Source of the DNA: Cohnella endophytica
GTDB lineage: Bacteria; Bacillota; Bacilli; Paenibacillales; Paenibacillaceae
DNA: 64,000 nucleotides
NCBI RefSeq assembly: GCF_003628305.1
Contig: NZ_RBZM01000007.1
Span: 186,001-250,000 of the forward strand
Direction of reading: 5' to 3'
Positions 34,629 to 42,703 of the stretch are shown piece after piece (position 1 is the first letter of the stretch; every line of letters begins with the position of its first letter). The notes beneath the pieces were generated by a model. The model made no database searches, was not told the DNA's origin, and saw nothing but the letters and a program-made list of their open reading frames with translations. Made by a program: the position numbers and the translations under genes.

Positions 34629-34753
34629 TTTATAATCCTCCATATTCCTCAATTTAAACAGTTAACTAAATCTCTCTGTAAAGTAATAGACGAGCATAGC
34701 AAGAAAATGTTACTTTGAGGGCACAATAGTAGGACGATGAAGAGGAGTGTTCC

Positions 34754-35350
34754 TTGGTGACAGAGAGTAGAATGAATCCTAAGGTCGATGGATTTCTAAG
34801 AAAGGCTAAAAAGTGGAAGGAAGAATACGAGAAGTTGCGAAGTATCGTTCTTGACTGCGAGCTGACCGAGGATTTTAAGTGGATGCATCCTTGTTACACG
34901 TTTGAGAATAAAAACATCGTTATAATCCATGGATTCAAAGAATACTGTGCGCTTCTGTTTCACAAAGGCGCCTTGCTAAAAGATCCCCATGGCATCCTCA
35001 TCCAACAAACGGAGAACGTACAGGCGGCGCGCCAGATTCGGTTCACCAATGCCGAACAAATAGACGAGATGCAGCTTATTTTGAAAACTTATATCGATGA
35101 AGCCATCGAAGTCGAAAAATCCGGCTTGCAAGTGAGTTTTAAAAAGGAGACGGAATATACGATTCCCGAGGAATTACAAAATAAATTCGTCGAAATTCCC
35201 GACTTGAAAACCGCTTTCGAAGCTTTGACGCCGGGACGGCAAAGAGGGTACCTGCTTCATTTCTCCGCAGCCAAACAATCCAAAACCCGAGAATCAAGGA
35301 TTGAAAAATATTTGCCGCATATTCTCAATGGAAAGGGATTGGATGATTAG
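34754..35350 (+). CDS. YdeI-like DUF1801 / OmdA-type protein
   Basis: A 198-residue soluble protein matching the YdeI/DUF1801 plus bacteriocin-protection (OmdA) layout. It has an N-terminal DUF1801-type domain (ELTEDFKWMHPCYTFENKNI) and a C-terminal YdeI tail (FEALTPGRQRGYLLHFSAAKQSKTRESRIEK, in two parts). The function is poorly defined in any species. The start may be TTG 34754 or GTG 34757; AGGAG at 34743-34747 fits either. A small terminator follows. Confidence 0.8.
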   Translation: MVTESRMNPKVDGFLRKAKKWKEEYEKLRSIVLDCELTEDFKWMHPCYTFENKNIVIIHGFKEYCALLFHKGALLKDPHGILIQQTENVQAARQIRFTNAEQIDEMQLILKTYIDEAIEVEKSGLQVSFKKETEYTIPEELQNKFVEIPDLKTAFEALTPGRQRGYLLHFSAAKQSKTRESRIEKYLPHILNGKGLDD

Positions 35351-35357
35351 ACAATTA

Positions 35358-35377
35358 GAGCTCCCGTAAGGGAGCTC
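35358..35377. terminator. Hairpin between convergent YdeI-like and tautomerase genes
   Basis: Perfect 8-bp stem GAGCTCCC / GGGAGCTC with loop GTAA. The T-rich tail is weak. Confidence 0.55.
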
Positions 35378-35394
35378 GTTAGACATATCCTTGG

Positions 35395-35811
35395 TTAGCT
35401 AAGAAGCGCAGCGAATTCGGCACGTCCGAATGCCGTACCGGTGATGCCCCAGCCGCCTTCGGCAGCTTCGGTAAGAAGCACCCATGTACGCCCGGCCTGC
35501 GAGGGGTCGTTCGAGATCTTGGCAACGATCTCCGTGGCTTCTTTTACGAGCTGTTTTTGGCCTTCCCGATTCAATGCACCCGGCGGCGTAATAACCTGAA
35601 TACGTACCGTACGTGCGGAATCAGTGGCGGCGGTATGTACCGCAGAGGGTTCCATCCGGTGAATGTAGACTCCTGTGTTGTTCGTGTGAGCGGGGCCAGG
35701 ATTCTCCACGCCTTCGGCTCTAAGCAGCGCCGAACTTAGCTCTTCGGCAAGTTGTCGGTCCGTGCCGACGGGAAAAAGGTTAGTTGCCGCATAAACGTCT
35801 ATCATTGGCAT
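35395..35811 (-). CDS. Tautomerase-superfamily protein
   Basis: A 138-residue member of the 4-oxalocrotonate tautomerase superfamily. After removal of Met the N-terminus is Pro (MPMIDVYAA), the catalytic base of the family. The length, about twice the short 4-OT subunit, suggests a fused beta-alpha-beta dimer type. The substrate is unknown. AAGGAGG precedes the ATG. The divergent TetR gene and the ACAGAC dyad over its -10 region point to repression by that TetR protein. Confidence 0.78.
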   Translation of the reverse strand: MPMIDVYAATNLFPVGTDRQLAEELSSALLRAEGVENPGPAHTNNTGVYIHRMEPSAVHTAATDSARTVRIQVITPPGALNREGQKQLVKEATEIVAKISNDPSQAGRTWVLLTEAAEGGWGITGTAFGRAEFAALLS

Positions 35812-35844
35812 TGTGTTTCCTCCTTATATTTAAAATCTCCAGTA

Positions 35845-35863
35845 ACTATACAGACCTGTCTGT
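35845..35863 (-). promoter_or_regulatory. TetR operator over the tautomerase -10
   Basis: Perfect dyad ACAGAC-CT-GTCTGT at 35850-35863, abutting a minus-strand -10 TATAGT (35845-35850). Such ACAGAC/GTCTGT dyads are common TetR targets. Confidence 0.65.
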
Positions 35864-36005
35864 CTTTTCTTTATTAAAGATACAGGAGTTGAACCGATAA
35901 CGTCAAGTGATTCTTTCTTGATTCATTATCGCTTCGAAGACACAGGTCATACCTGACGTGCTTTAGTGTCTTGACCCTTATTATCTCGCTTGATAAGATC
36001 AAGAC

Positions 36006-36599
36006 ATGGATACGAAAAAAACGAATTTATCATCCGATAATCGACTATCGGCAAAAGAGCGACTTTTACGTGCGGCCAATGAGCTATTTTACGATGAAGG
36101 TGTGCACATAGTCGGTATAGATCGCGTGATCGAACGTGCCGGGGTGGCGAAAGCAACTCTGTACAGCGCCTTTGGAAGCAAGGACGAGCTAATCCGAGCT
36201 TACCTTACGCGAAGGCATATGGTCTCGTTGGAATATTTGAATGGACAACTCGCCGCATATGAGACTCCTCGGGAACGTCTTCTGGGAGTATTCGACGTAC
36301 TCGGTAAGTTGTTTGCAATGCCGGGATTCCGTGGGTGCGCCTTCATGAACGCCAGCGCCGAGGGGCTGCCCAACAGTTCGATCGAAGAGCCAGCCCATGC
36401 CTATCGCGCATCGATTCGGTTGCTTTTTGTCGAGCTCGCGAAATCGGCAGGAGCCATCGAACCCGAGAATTTAGCTCAGCAACTCATCCTGCTTTATGAC
36501 GGCGCGATGGTCGCCGCTCGCATGGATCGAAACCCCGTCGTGGCAGTCACGGCCCGTAGTGTCGCCAATACATTGATCGCCTTAGCGATAGACTCCTGA
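36006..36599 (+). CDS. TetR/AcrR-family transcriptional regulator
   Basis: A 197-residue TetR protein. The N-terminal helix-turn-helix is typical (AKERLLRAANELFYDEG, then VAKATLYSAFGSKDELI), followed by an all-helical ligand domain. It is divergent from the tautomerase gene and probably represses it through the ACAGAC dyad. No ribosome site precedes ATG 36006. A TTGACC (35971) / TAAGAT (35994) promoter would put the transcript start almost at the ATG, so a leaderless mRNA is possible. Confidence 0.88.
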   Translation: MDTKKTNLSSDNRLSAKERLLRAANELFYDEGVHIVGIDRVIERAGVAKATLYSAFGSKDELIRAYLTRRHMVSLEYLNGQLAAYETPRERLLGVFDVLGKLFAMPGFRGCAFMNASAEGLPNSSIEEPAHAYRASIRLLFVELAKSAGAIEPENLAQQLILLYDGAMVAARMDRNPVVAVTARSVANTLIALAIDS

Positions 36600-36652
36600 C
36601 CGGTTATATTCCAAGTTCCTCCGTTGCATCGGAGTGAATACTTTGATAATAT

Positions 36653-36679
36653 TTAGATGTCTAATAGTTAGATATCTAA
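36653..36679. promoter_or_regulatory. Duplicated TTAGA-TCTAA operator upstream of the SDR pair
   Basis: TTAGATGTCTAA (36653-36664) and the perfect palindrome TTAGATATCTAA (36668-36679), with centres 15 bp apart, 58-84 bp before the SDR start. This is MarR-like in form, and a MarR gene follows the two SDR genes. Confidence 0.6.
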
Positions 36680-36736
36680 ATACTAGATGGACGTATTAAC
36701 GATCAAAGGTGTCCATAAGAAAGGAGCCTACGAATA

Positions 36737-37543
36737 ATGGCGAGAATGAAAGACAAGGTGGCGCTTATCACTGGAGGCGCATCAGGCATAGGTTTATCCG
36801 CTGCTCATCTAATGGCAAAAGCAGGAGCTAAAGTCGTCATTGCCGATTTTAATGCGGACGGAGCAAAAGAAGCCGCCGAGAATATCAAAACCCAAGGCGG
36901 GGAAGCGGTAGGCGTATTTCTTGACGCAGGAGATGCAGTTTCGATCAAGGAAGCTGTTGAATTTACGGTAAAGCAGTATGGTAAAATTACGAGCCTGTTC
37001 AACAATGTAGGCTCGACAAACCTAAAGAAGGATCTGGATGTCGTTAACGTTGATCTTGAAGAGTGGGATCGGCTCATGAGCGTTAACTTAAAGAGCGTGT
37101 TGTTGGGATGCAGATTCGCGATCCCCCATATGATCGAGACCGGCGGAGGTTCGATCGTCAATACGGCTTCCATGGCGGGCTTTACCGGAGATGCCGTTCG
37201 GGTTGCATACGGGGCCTCGAAGGCGGCAGTCGTAAATCTAACTAAATATATCGCTGCCCAATATGGAAAGAATAACATTCGTTGTAATGCAGTCGCGCCT
37301 GGATTGATTTTGACGCCGGCCGCCAAGAATAATATGCCTTCGGAGGTATTGGATATCTTCGCGAAATATAACGCGCTGCCTTATCACGGAGAACCGGATG
37401 ATATCGGACATACCGTTCTGTTCCTGGCTTCGGATGAAGCCAAGTTTATTACCGGACAGACGATACAGGTAGAGGGCGGACATTATATTGCTAACCCAAC
37501 CGTCCCTGATTTCGAACAATTCATGAAAATAGCTCAGCGTTAA
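36737..37543 (+). CDS. SDR-family oxidoreductase
   Basis: A 268-residue classical short-chain dehydrogenase with TGGASGIG (12-19), NNVG in place of the usual NNAG, catalytic Ser in NTASMAG and YGASK as the YxxxK motif. AAAGGAG precedes the ATG. It is first of two SDR genes, with a MarR regulator behind them and a duplicated operator in front. Likely oxidises or reduces a small alcohol, quinone or aldehyde; the substrate cannot be assigned. Confidence 0.87.
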   Translation: MARMKDKVALITGGASGIGLSAAHLMAKAGAKVVIADFNADGAKEAAENIKTQGGEAVGVFLDAGDAVSIKEAVEFTVKQYGKITSLFNNVGSTNLKKDLDVVNVDLEEWDRLMSVNLKSVLLGCRFAIPHMIETGGGSIVNTASMAGFTGDAVRVAYGASKAAVVNLTKYIAAQYGKNNIRCNAVAPGLILTPAAKNNMPSEVLDIFAKYNALPYHGEPDDIGHTVLFLASDEAKFITGQTIQVEGGHYIANPTVPDFEQFMKIAQR

Positions 37544-37574
37544 TAACAGATAAAACAAGTGAGGAGCATGTCCT

Positions 37575-38309
37575 ATGGGGAGATTAGACAATAAAGTAGC
37601 CATCATTACCGGAGGAGCTTCGGGTATCGGCGAAAGCATGGGTGATCTGTTCGCGCAAGAAGGCGCCATCGTTATTGCCGCAGATATTAATGAGGCAGCG
37701 CTTGAGAACGTAAGTCGGAAACAGAATGTTTACGGAATGAAATTGAATGTTGCCTCTGATGAGGACTGGGAGGCGCTGGCCAAGGAGGTCAATGATCGGT
37801 TTGGTAAAATTGATATTCTGGTCAACAACGCAGGTATCTCTTCCGAAAAGCCATTTGAGCAAATCAATGTTGAGGATTGGCAGAAAATGCTCTCCATTAA
37901 CGGATTTGGCCCATTCGCAGGGATGAAGCATGTCGCTCCGTATATGGCAGTCCAAAATAAAGGCTCCATCGTCAATATTTCTTCGTACACCGCTTTGATC
38001 GGCCAAGGTTTTAATCACTACTCGGCATCTAAGGGCGCGGTACGCGCATTATCTAAAGCGGCTGCTACAACCTTTGGCCGTCAAGGCATTCGGGTAAACG
38101 CTCTATTCCCTGGGATCATCGAAACGCCAATGACTCAAGCATTAAGTACCTCAAAAGAACTGCTGGGCCGATTAATCCAGGCAACGCCTTTGCAGCGTTT
38201 AGGTCAAGCCATCGATATTGCCCAAGCGGCGCTGTTCCTGGCTTCCGATGAGTCTTCGTACATTACAGGTTCAGAATTAGTCATTGACGGTGGATACTCA
38301 GCCCAATAA
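37575..38309 (+). CDS. SDR-family oxidoreductase
   Basis: A 244-residue classical SDR with TGGASGIG (11-18), NNAG, Ser in ISSYTA, and YSASK as the catalytic YxxxK. The C-terminus ends ITGSELVIDGGYSAQ, typical of FabG/BacC-like enzymes. It follows the first SDR by 31 bp with its own GAGGAG, so both are on one transcript. The two share only the general fold and probably act in sequence or on related compounds. A terminator follows immediately. Confidence 0.88.
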   Translation: MGRLDNKVAIITGGASGIGESMGDLFAQEGAIVIAADINEAALENVSRKQNVYGMKLNVASDEDWEALAKEVNDRFGKIDILVNNAGISSEKPFEQINVEDWQKMLSINGFGPFAGMKHVAPYMAVQNKGSIVNISSYTALIGQGFNHYSASKGAVRALSKAAATTFGRQGIRVNALFPGIIETPMTQALSTSKELLGRLIQATPLQRLGQAIDIAQAALFLASDESSYITGSELVIDGGYSAQ

Positions 38310-38322
38310 TGTGTAAGATTAT

Positions 38323-38350
38323 GACAGCCCTTATTTTAATGAGGGCTGTC
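38323..38350 (+). terminator. Terminator after the SDR pair
   Basis: Stem GACAGCCCT / AGGGCTGTC with A/T loop, followed by GTTTATTTTA. Confidence 0.8.
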
Positions 38351-38470
38351 GTTTATTTTAGTTATACAGAATTATTAAGTTGCACGTTTATCCATTTCTG
38401 TATAACCTACGCAGAGCTACTTCAGCATCCAAGGATGCCGAAGGCGTTTTTGCTTACCCGGGAGGATTTT

Positions 38471-38884
38471 ATGGAAGAACAGACCCTGTTTGAACTCATA
38501 CACAATATGGATAAGTTTACGAACCAATTGATTATCCAATGGAACAAAACATTTAGCGAGGACCTCGGTATCTCTCATGTTCTTGTGCTCGGCCATCTAA
38601 ATCAACACGGAAAAAGCCGTCCTTCGGACATTGCAAGAATATTAGGACTTACCCCTCCTACGCTCAGTTACTTATCGGAAAAACTTGTCGCGAAGAAATT
38701 AGCCGTCAGAACGGTGGATGAGTCCGATCGTCGAATTGTTTATTTGGGCATTACCGACAAAGGTGCAGAGGTCCTTAACAGAGCATCGCTTGAGGGGCAA
38801 AGGCTGCGTACGAATTTATTCGAAAAGTTAACCGAACAGGAGCGGGCACAGCTAGCAAACCTTTATAAAAAGCTGAATAAATAG
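38471..38884 (+). CDS. MarR-family transcriptional regulator
   Basis: A 137-residue winged-helix regulator. DNA-binding region: HGKSRPSDIARILGLTPPTLSYLSEKLVAKKL, and the wing RTVDESDRRIVYLGITDKG (VDESDRR is the usual D-x-R-D-R-like wing). The start ATG 38471 has GGGAGG 5 nt upstream; the frame is open back to 38309, but that part is not MarR-like. It probably represses the SDR pair through the TTAGA-TCTAA dyads. Confidence 0.88.
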   Translation: MEEQTLFELIHNMDKFTNQLIIQWNKTFSEDLGISHVLVLGHLNQHGKSRPSDIARILGLTPPTLSYLSEKLVAKKLAVRTVDESDRRIVYLGITDKGAEVLNRASLEGQRLRTNLFEKLTEQERAQLANLYKKLNK

Positions 38885-38910
38885 TGGAGTATATTATCAT
38901 TCAGACCAAA

Positions 38911-38938
38911 GGCCATCCCGCAAGGGATGGCCTACTTT
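38911..38938 (+). terminator. Terminator (GGCCATCC family)
   Basis: Stem GGCCATCCC / GGGATGGCC, loop GCAA, then TACTTTTA. Confidence 0.8.
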
Positions 38939-39050
38939 TATCGGCAGCAGCTGATTTAGGGTAAGAGCCGTCCTTCAAATTTTTATCGTTGCATAAGATA
39001 TTCATTAGGTCAATTAAGCCGGTTCTTAACAAAGACGGGAGATGTGAGAC

Positions 39051-39809
39051 TTGATGAGATATACAAGCAGCACGGTCGGCAGTAAATGGACAAAAACGAA
39101 ATGGCTGTTAGAACGGCGAGATTTTCAAAAACATATTCCTCAAACCCTGTTGTTCAATAAACGCAATCTGACAACTATGCTTGCCTCCCATTCCGTCGTC
39201 TACTTTAAGCCTACGACCGGTTCGGGCGGGGTCAATATTATCAGGATAAATAAGCAGTCGCGGGGGTATCAAACGCAATCCAATTCCGTCAAAGCCGATT
39301 ACCCTACGCTAGATCAATTGTTCGATAATCTGAAGCAGTACTCCGCTCGTAGGCCGTACTTGTTGCAGAAGGGAATTGCATTAGCCAAGGCAAACGGACG
39401 GCCCTTCGATATTCGTGTCATGGTTCAAAAAACAAACGAAGGCAAGTGGGTAAGCACAGCTCTATTCACGAAAATAGGACAGCCGGGAAAGGTAGCTACG
39501 AACTATAATCAAGGAGGGAAACTAGGCTACTTTCGTTCAACCTTGTCGGATGCAGGCTATCATGAAGCCTCCATTCAACGAAAGGAAGCGAAGCTGAAGC
39601 AGTTGGGGGTCTCCGTGGGGCATTGCTTTGACCGACACTCGAAGGGATTCAGAGAACTAGGTTTGGACGTCGCGCTGGATTCCGAAGGAAAGCCCTGGAT
39701 TCTGGAAGTGAATACGAAGCCTCAAATTTTTCCGCTGAAGAACTTAAAGGATAAGGGATTGTATCGACGAATTGTTTCTTTTGCCGAACAATACGGGAGA
39801 AGGAAATGA
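39051..39809 (+). CDS. YheC/YheD-family ATP-grasp protein
   Basis: A 252-residue ATP-grasp protein like Bacillus YheC/YheD, which associate with the developing spore coat. Features: VVYFKPTTGSGGVNIIRI (nucleotide-binding loop), the basic FDIRVMVQK strand, and the metal-site region LGLDVALDSEGKPWILEVNTKP. It is shorter than full YheC/D proteins, as are many Paenibacillus paralogs. Start TTG 39051 or ATG 39054; GGGAG at 39037 is the only ribosome-site candidate. Monocistronic. Confidence 0.85.
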   Translation: MMRYTSSTVGSKWTKTKWLLERRDFQKHIPQTLLFNKRNLTTMLASHSVVYFKPTTGSGGVNIIRINKQSRGYQTQSNSVKADYPTLDQLFDNLKQYSARRPYLLQKGIALAKANGRPFDIRVMVQKTNEGKWVSTALFTKIGQPGKVATNYNQGGKLGYFRSTLSDAGYHEASIQRKEAKLKQLGVSVGHCFDRHSKGFRELGLDVALDSEGKPWILEVNTKPQIFPLKNLKDKGLYRRIVSFAEQYGRRK

Positions 39810-39837
39810 CCTGTATTATGGCTACTATTGCAAAAAT

Positions 39838-39880
39838 AAATGCAATCGCCTCGGTTCTGCCGGTGGTGATTGCATTTTTC
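39838..39880 (+). terminator. Terminator after the YheC/D gene
   Basis: Arms AAATGCAATC and GATTGCATTT with a 20-nt loop, followed by TTC. Confidence 0.7.
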
Positions 39881-39966
39881 GGTTCATATATTTACTAATT
39901 CCGAGAATATGCTTTAATATGGTAAATATAGCAATGGAGAGTGGAGAACGATAAGGGGGTATGTAG

Positions 39967-41202
39967 ATGGCTCGTATTCTTGCCTATACCTCGCCCGCTC
40001 GCGGGCACTTGTTTCCGTTGATTCCGATTCTGGATGAGCTTAACAAGCGCGGTCACGACATCGTACTGCGAACATTGGTCTCGCAACTGGAGCTTGCGCG
40101 ATCACATGGCTTCGACGTCGCTCCGATCGACAATCGGATTGAAGCCATGCCCCACGATGATTACAAAGCACGCTCGGCACGGGGAGGGCTTCAACGTGCC
40201 GTAAGCATGTTCAGCGCGCGTGCCGAATTTGACGGCTTTGATCTGCAGCAAGCAATCGAGAGCGCTCGCCCCGATGCTGTAATCGTCGACGTGAACTGCT
40301 GGGGAGCCGTCGCGGCTGCCGAGGCTTGGGGCGGCCCGTGGGCAACGTTCTGCCCCTACCCGCTGGCGTTGACCTCGCGTGATGTGCCGCCCTTTGGCCC
40401 CGGGTTACCACCTGCGCGCGGGCTTCTAGGCAGGATGCGCGATCGTGCCCTGAAGCCGCTGTTTGTAGGTACTTTCGAACATATTATGCTGCCGCCGCTC
40501 AACAAAGTACGCGAAAGGCTTGGGCTTGCCCCGGTAAGCAATGCCGATGATATGTTCGGTCGCCCGCCGCTGCTACTCTACCTTACAGCCGAGCCTTTCG
40601 AGTATCCTCGCTCGGATTGGCCGCCAAACGTCGTCATGGTCGGCCCCTGTGCTTGGGACCCTCCTGCCGAGCCTCCTGAATGGTTAGCCGAGATCCAACG
40701 TCCAATCGTACTAGTCACAACTTCCTCAGAATTCCAGAATGACGGTCGCCTCATCGAAGCAGCGCTGGACGCACTTTCGAAGGAGAACGTCCACATCATC
40801 GGAACGCTTCCCTCGCAAGATTCAGCCGCATTCCGAACATCGGCTAATGCCAGCTTAGTCCCATTTCTCCCGCACGGACTCGTGCTTGACCGCGCGGTGT
40901 GCGCAATAACCCATGGCGGTATGGGGGCTACCCAGAAGGCGCTAACCCACGGCGTACCTGTGTGCGCAGTGCCTTTCGGACGTGATCAAATGGAGGTAGC
41001 TCGACGCGTTGAGGTAGCCGGAGCAGGTACGCGGCTACCCGCAAGCCGACTCAGCCCAGATCGCCTACGTGTCAAGGTTCGCGAAGCGATGATGTGCGCC
41101 GAAGGCGCCCGAAGAGTATCAGAAGGATTCACGTCAGCGGGCGGCCCCTTTGCTGCAGCCACTGCCGTTGAGACACGTCTATTAGGACGTTCTAGCGACT
41201 AA
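39967..41202 (+). CDS. GT1-family (UGT/MGT-like) glycosyltransferase
   Basis: A 411-residue GT-B fold glycosyltransferase. It has the N-terminal acceptor half opening SPARGHLFPLIPILDELNKRGH and the C-terminal donor-binding motif HGGMGATQKALTHGVPVCAVP with FGRDQMEVARRV. Members transfer a sugar from a nucleotide donor to macrolides, flavonoids, sterols or lipids, so inactivation of an antibiotic or decoration of a natural product is plausible. It is more GC-rich than its neighbours, with G/C-ended codons, suggesting acquisition from a high-GC donor. AAGGGGG precedes the ATG. Confidence 0.85.
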   Translation: MARILAYTSPARGHLFPLIPILDELNKRGHDIVLRTLVSQLELARSHGFDVAPIDNRIEAMPHDDYKARSARGGLQRAVSMFSARAEFDGFDLQQAIESARPDAVIVDVNCWGAVAAAEAWGGPWATFCPYPLALTSRDVPPFGPGLPPARGLLGRMRDRALKPLFVGTFEHIMLPPLNKVRERLGLAPVSNADDMFGRPPLLLYLTAEPFEYPRSDWPPNVVMVGPCAWDPPAEPPEWLAEIQRPIVLVTTSSEFQNDGRLIEAALDALSKENVHIIGTLPSQDSAAFRTSANASLVPFLPHGLVLDRAVCAITHGGMGATQKALTHGVPVCAVPFGRDQMEVARRVEVAGAGTRLPASRLSPDRLRVKVREAMMCAEGARRVSEGFTSAGGPFAAATAVETRLLGRSSD

Positions 41203-41228
41203 GTCATACCTGCAGAATCATCTTCCAA

Positions 41229-41258
41229 AAGGGCATCCAACGGGATGCCCTTAAATTT
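41229..41258 (+). terminator. Terminator after the glycosyltransferase gene
   Basis: Perfect 10-bp stem AAGGGCATCC / GGATGCCCTT with loop AACG, then AAATTT. Confidence 0.8.
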
Positions 41259-41318
41259 CGTCCTATTCGTGATACGGTGAACCTTATTACAAATAGTTGT
41301 AAAGGCACCCGAATTTAA

Positions 41319-42515
41319 TTATTTAAGGCGATGGGTCAATACCCAGAATAGAAGAGCCAAAGCACTGACAATTGCACCTAACAAGCACACTCCGTTCCAG
41401 CCTGAGTAAACATAGATGTTGGTAGATGCGATTGACCCGGTGGCGCTACCAATGGAATAGAAAATCATGTAACCAGCAGTAAGCCTACTGCGTGCCTCAG
41501 GGCGCAAAGCAAGGATCATGCTTTGGTTGGTGACATGTACGGCTTGAACTGCCAGGTCAAGAAGGACAATACCGACGATTAATGCGAGAAGCGAATGTTG
41601 AGTATAGCTTATTGGCAACCATGAAATAAGCAACAGAATCAATGCCACGCCTGTGGTCCTCTGCCCTAAACCTCGATCGGCAAGACGACCTGCTCGCGCT
41701 GCTGCTAACGCTCCAGCAACTCCAGCGAGACCAAACGCTCCAATCGCAGTATGTGAAAGAGAAAGCGGAGGAGCGCTGAGAGGCAGCACTAGGGAAGTCC
41801 AGAATATACTGAAAGCGGTAAAAATCATCAAGGCTAGTGCAGCTCGGATTCGCAGGATTCGTTCTTGTACGAACAACGTGAGCAGCGAACGAAGCAACTG
41901 TAGGTAGGATAATGATTTTCTTTTGTGCTCATAATGCGGCAGTACCCTAAACAATACACATGCCATGATAAGCGTTAATACCGCAGAGACAAGGTAGACA
42001 GAACGCCAACCGGCTAAATCCATTAATACGCCAGCGAAAGTTCGCGCCAGCAGAATACCAATTACGATTCCACTTGTCACAACACCCACGGCACGCCCAC
42101 GTTCGGCTGGGGCAGCCAAAGTTGCCGCGAACGCAACGAGCGTCTGTGTCACTACGGCAAGCAATCCAACCGCAGCTATGCCTATGAATAACACCATGCT
42201 GGTGGGGGCGGTGCCAACTACAATCAAAGCCGACACGGATACTAGCATCTGTCCAGCGATCAGCCAACGTCGATTTAATAAATCGCCGAGGGGCACTAGC
42301 AATAGCAGTCCAAGTGCGTAACAAACTTGAGTGATTGTAATAACAATGCCGACGGATGAATGAGTAATACCGAACTCGTTTGAAATAGCGTCCAGCAAGG
42401 GTTGCGCGTAATATATGTTGGCGACTGCCAATCCGCAAGCGATCGCAAATAAGAGTGCAACATTGCGAGACATTAAAGATGCGGGCGCTGATTCTGATAC
42501 TACAAACTTCCCCAA
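41319..42515 (-). CDS. MFS transporter (drug-efflux type)
   Basis: A 398-residue 12-TM major facilitator. It has DLLNRRW in the 2-3 loop (motif A) and TM segments such as LLFAIACGLAVANIYYAQPLLDAI, a signature of the YnfM/AraJ-like efflux group. The start is TTG 42515 with AAGGAGG 7 nt upstream. The divergent TetR gene is its probable repressor. Its minus-strand promoter (TTGACA/TTATAT) is followed by a TetR-like dyad. Confidence 0.9.
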   Translation of the reverse strand: MGKFVVSESAPASLMSRNVALLFAIACGLAVANIYYAQPLLDAISNEFGITHSSVGIVITITQVCYALGLLLLVPLGDLLNRRWLIAGQMLVSVSALIVVGTAPTSMVLFIGIAAVGLLAVVTQTLVAFAATLAAPAERGRAVGVVTSGIVIGILLARTFAGVLMDLAGWRSVYLVSAVLTLIMACVLFRVLPHYEHKRKSLSYLQLLRSLLTLFVQERILRIRAALALMIFTAFSIFWTSLVLPLSAPPLSLSHTAIGAFGLAGVAGALAAARAGRLADRGLGQRTTGVALILLLISWLPISYTQHSLLALIVGIVLLDLAVQAVHVTNQSMILALRPEARSRLTAGYMIFYSIGSATGSIASTNIYVYSGWNGVCLLGAIVSALALLFWVLTHRLK

Positions 42516-42562
42516 AGATAACGCCTCCTTAAATTTAGGTTTATCAGATTTATAAAATAAAG

Positions 42563-42574
42563 TACTGATCGGTA
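42563..42574 (-). promoter_or_regulatory. TetR operator on the MFS side
   Basis: Imperfect palindrome TACTGATCGGTA followed by TGAAA. It lies just downstream of the MFS -10 and matches the copy on the TetR side. Confidence 0.6.
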
Positions 42575-42592
42575 TGAAATATTGCCTGGTAA

Positions 42593-42621
42593 ATATAACT
42601 CTAAAAAAAGGTGACTGTCAA
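42593..42621 (-). promoter_or_regulatory. SigA promoter of the MFS gene
   Basis: Minus strand TTGACA (42616-42621), a 17-bp spacer, and TTATAT (42593-42598). Confidence 0.8.
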
Positions 42622-42637
42622 GAAAAGCTTAATATTA

Positions 42638-42666
42638 TTGACAGGGTAACCTTCACACAATAAAAT
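42638..42666 (+). promoter_or_regulatory. SigA promoter of the TetR gene
   Basis: TTGACA (42638-42643), a 17-bp spacer, and TAAAAT (42661-42666). Together with the MFS promoter it forms a near-symmetrical divergent pair: the two -35 boxes lie within a long inverted repeat (42608-42653). Confidence 0.82.
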
Positions 42667-42672
42667 TATAAT

Positions 42673-42686
42673 ATACCGTTCGATAT
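42673..42686 (+). promoter_or_regulatory. TetR operator on the regulator side
   Basis: ATACCGTTCGATAT, palindromic at ATA-CG--CG-TAT and followed by GAAA, like the MFS-side copy. It is positioned right after the -10. Confidence 0.62.
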
Positions 42687-42703
42687 GAAAAGAGGGGGTT
42701 GCT

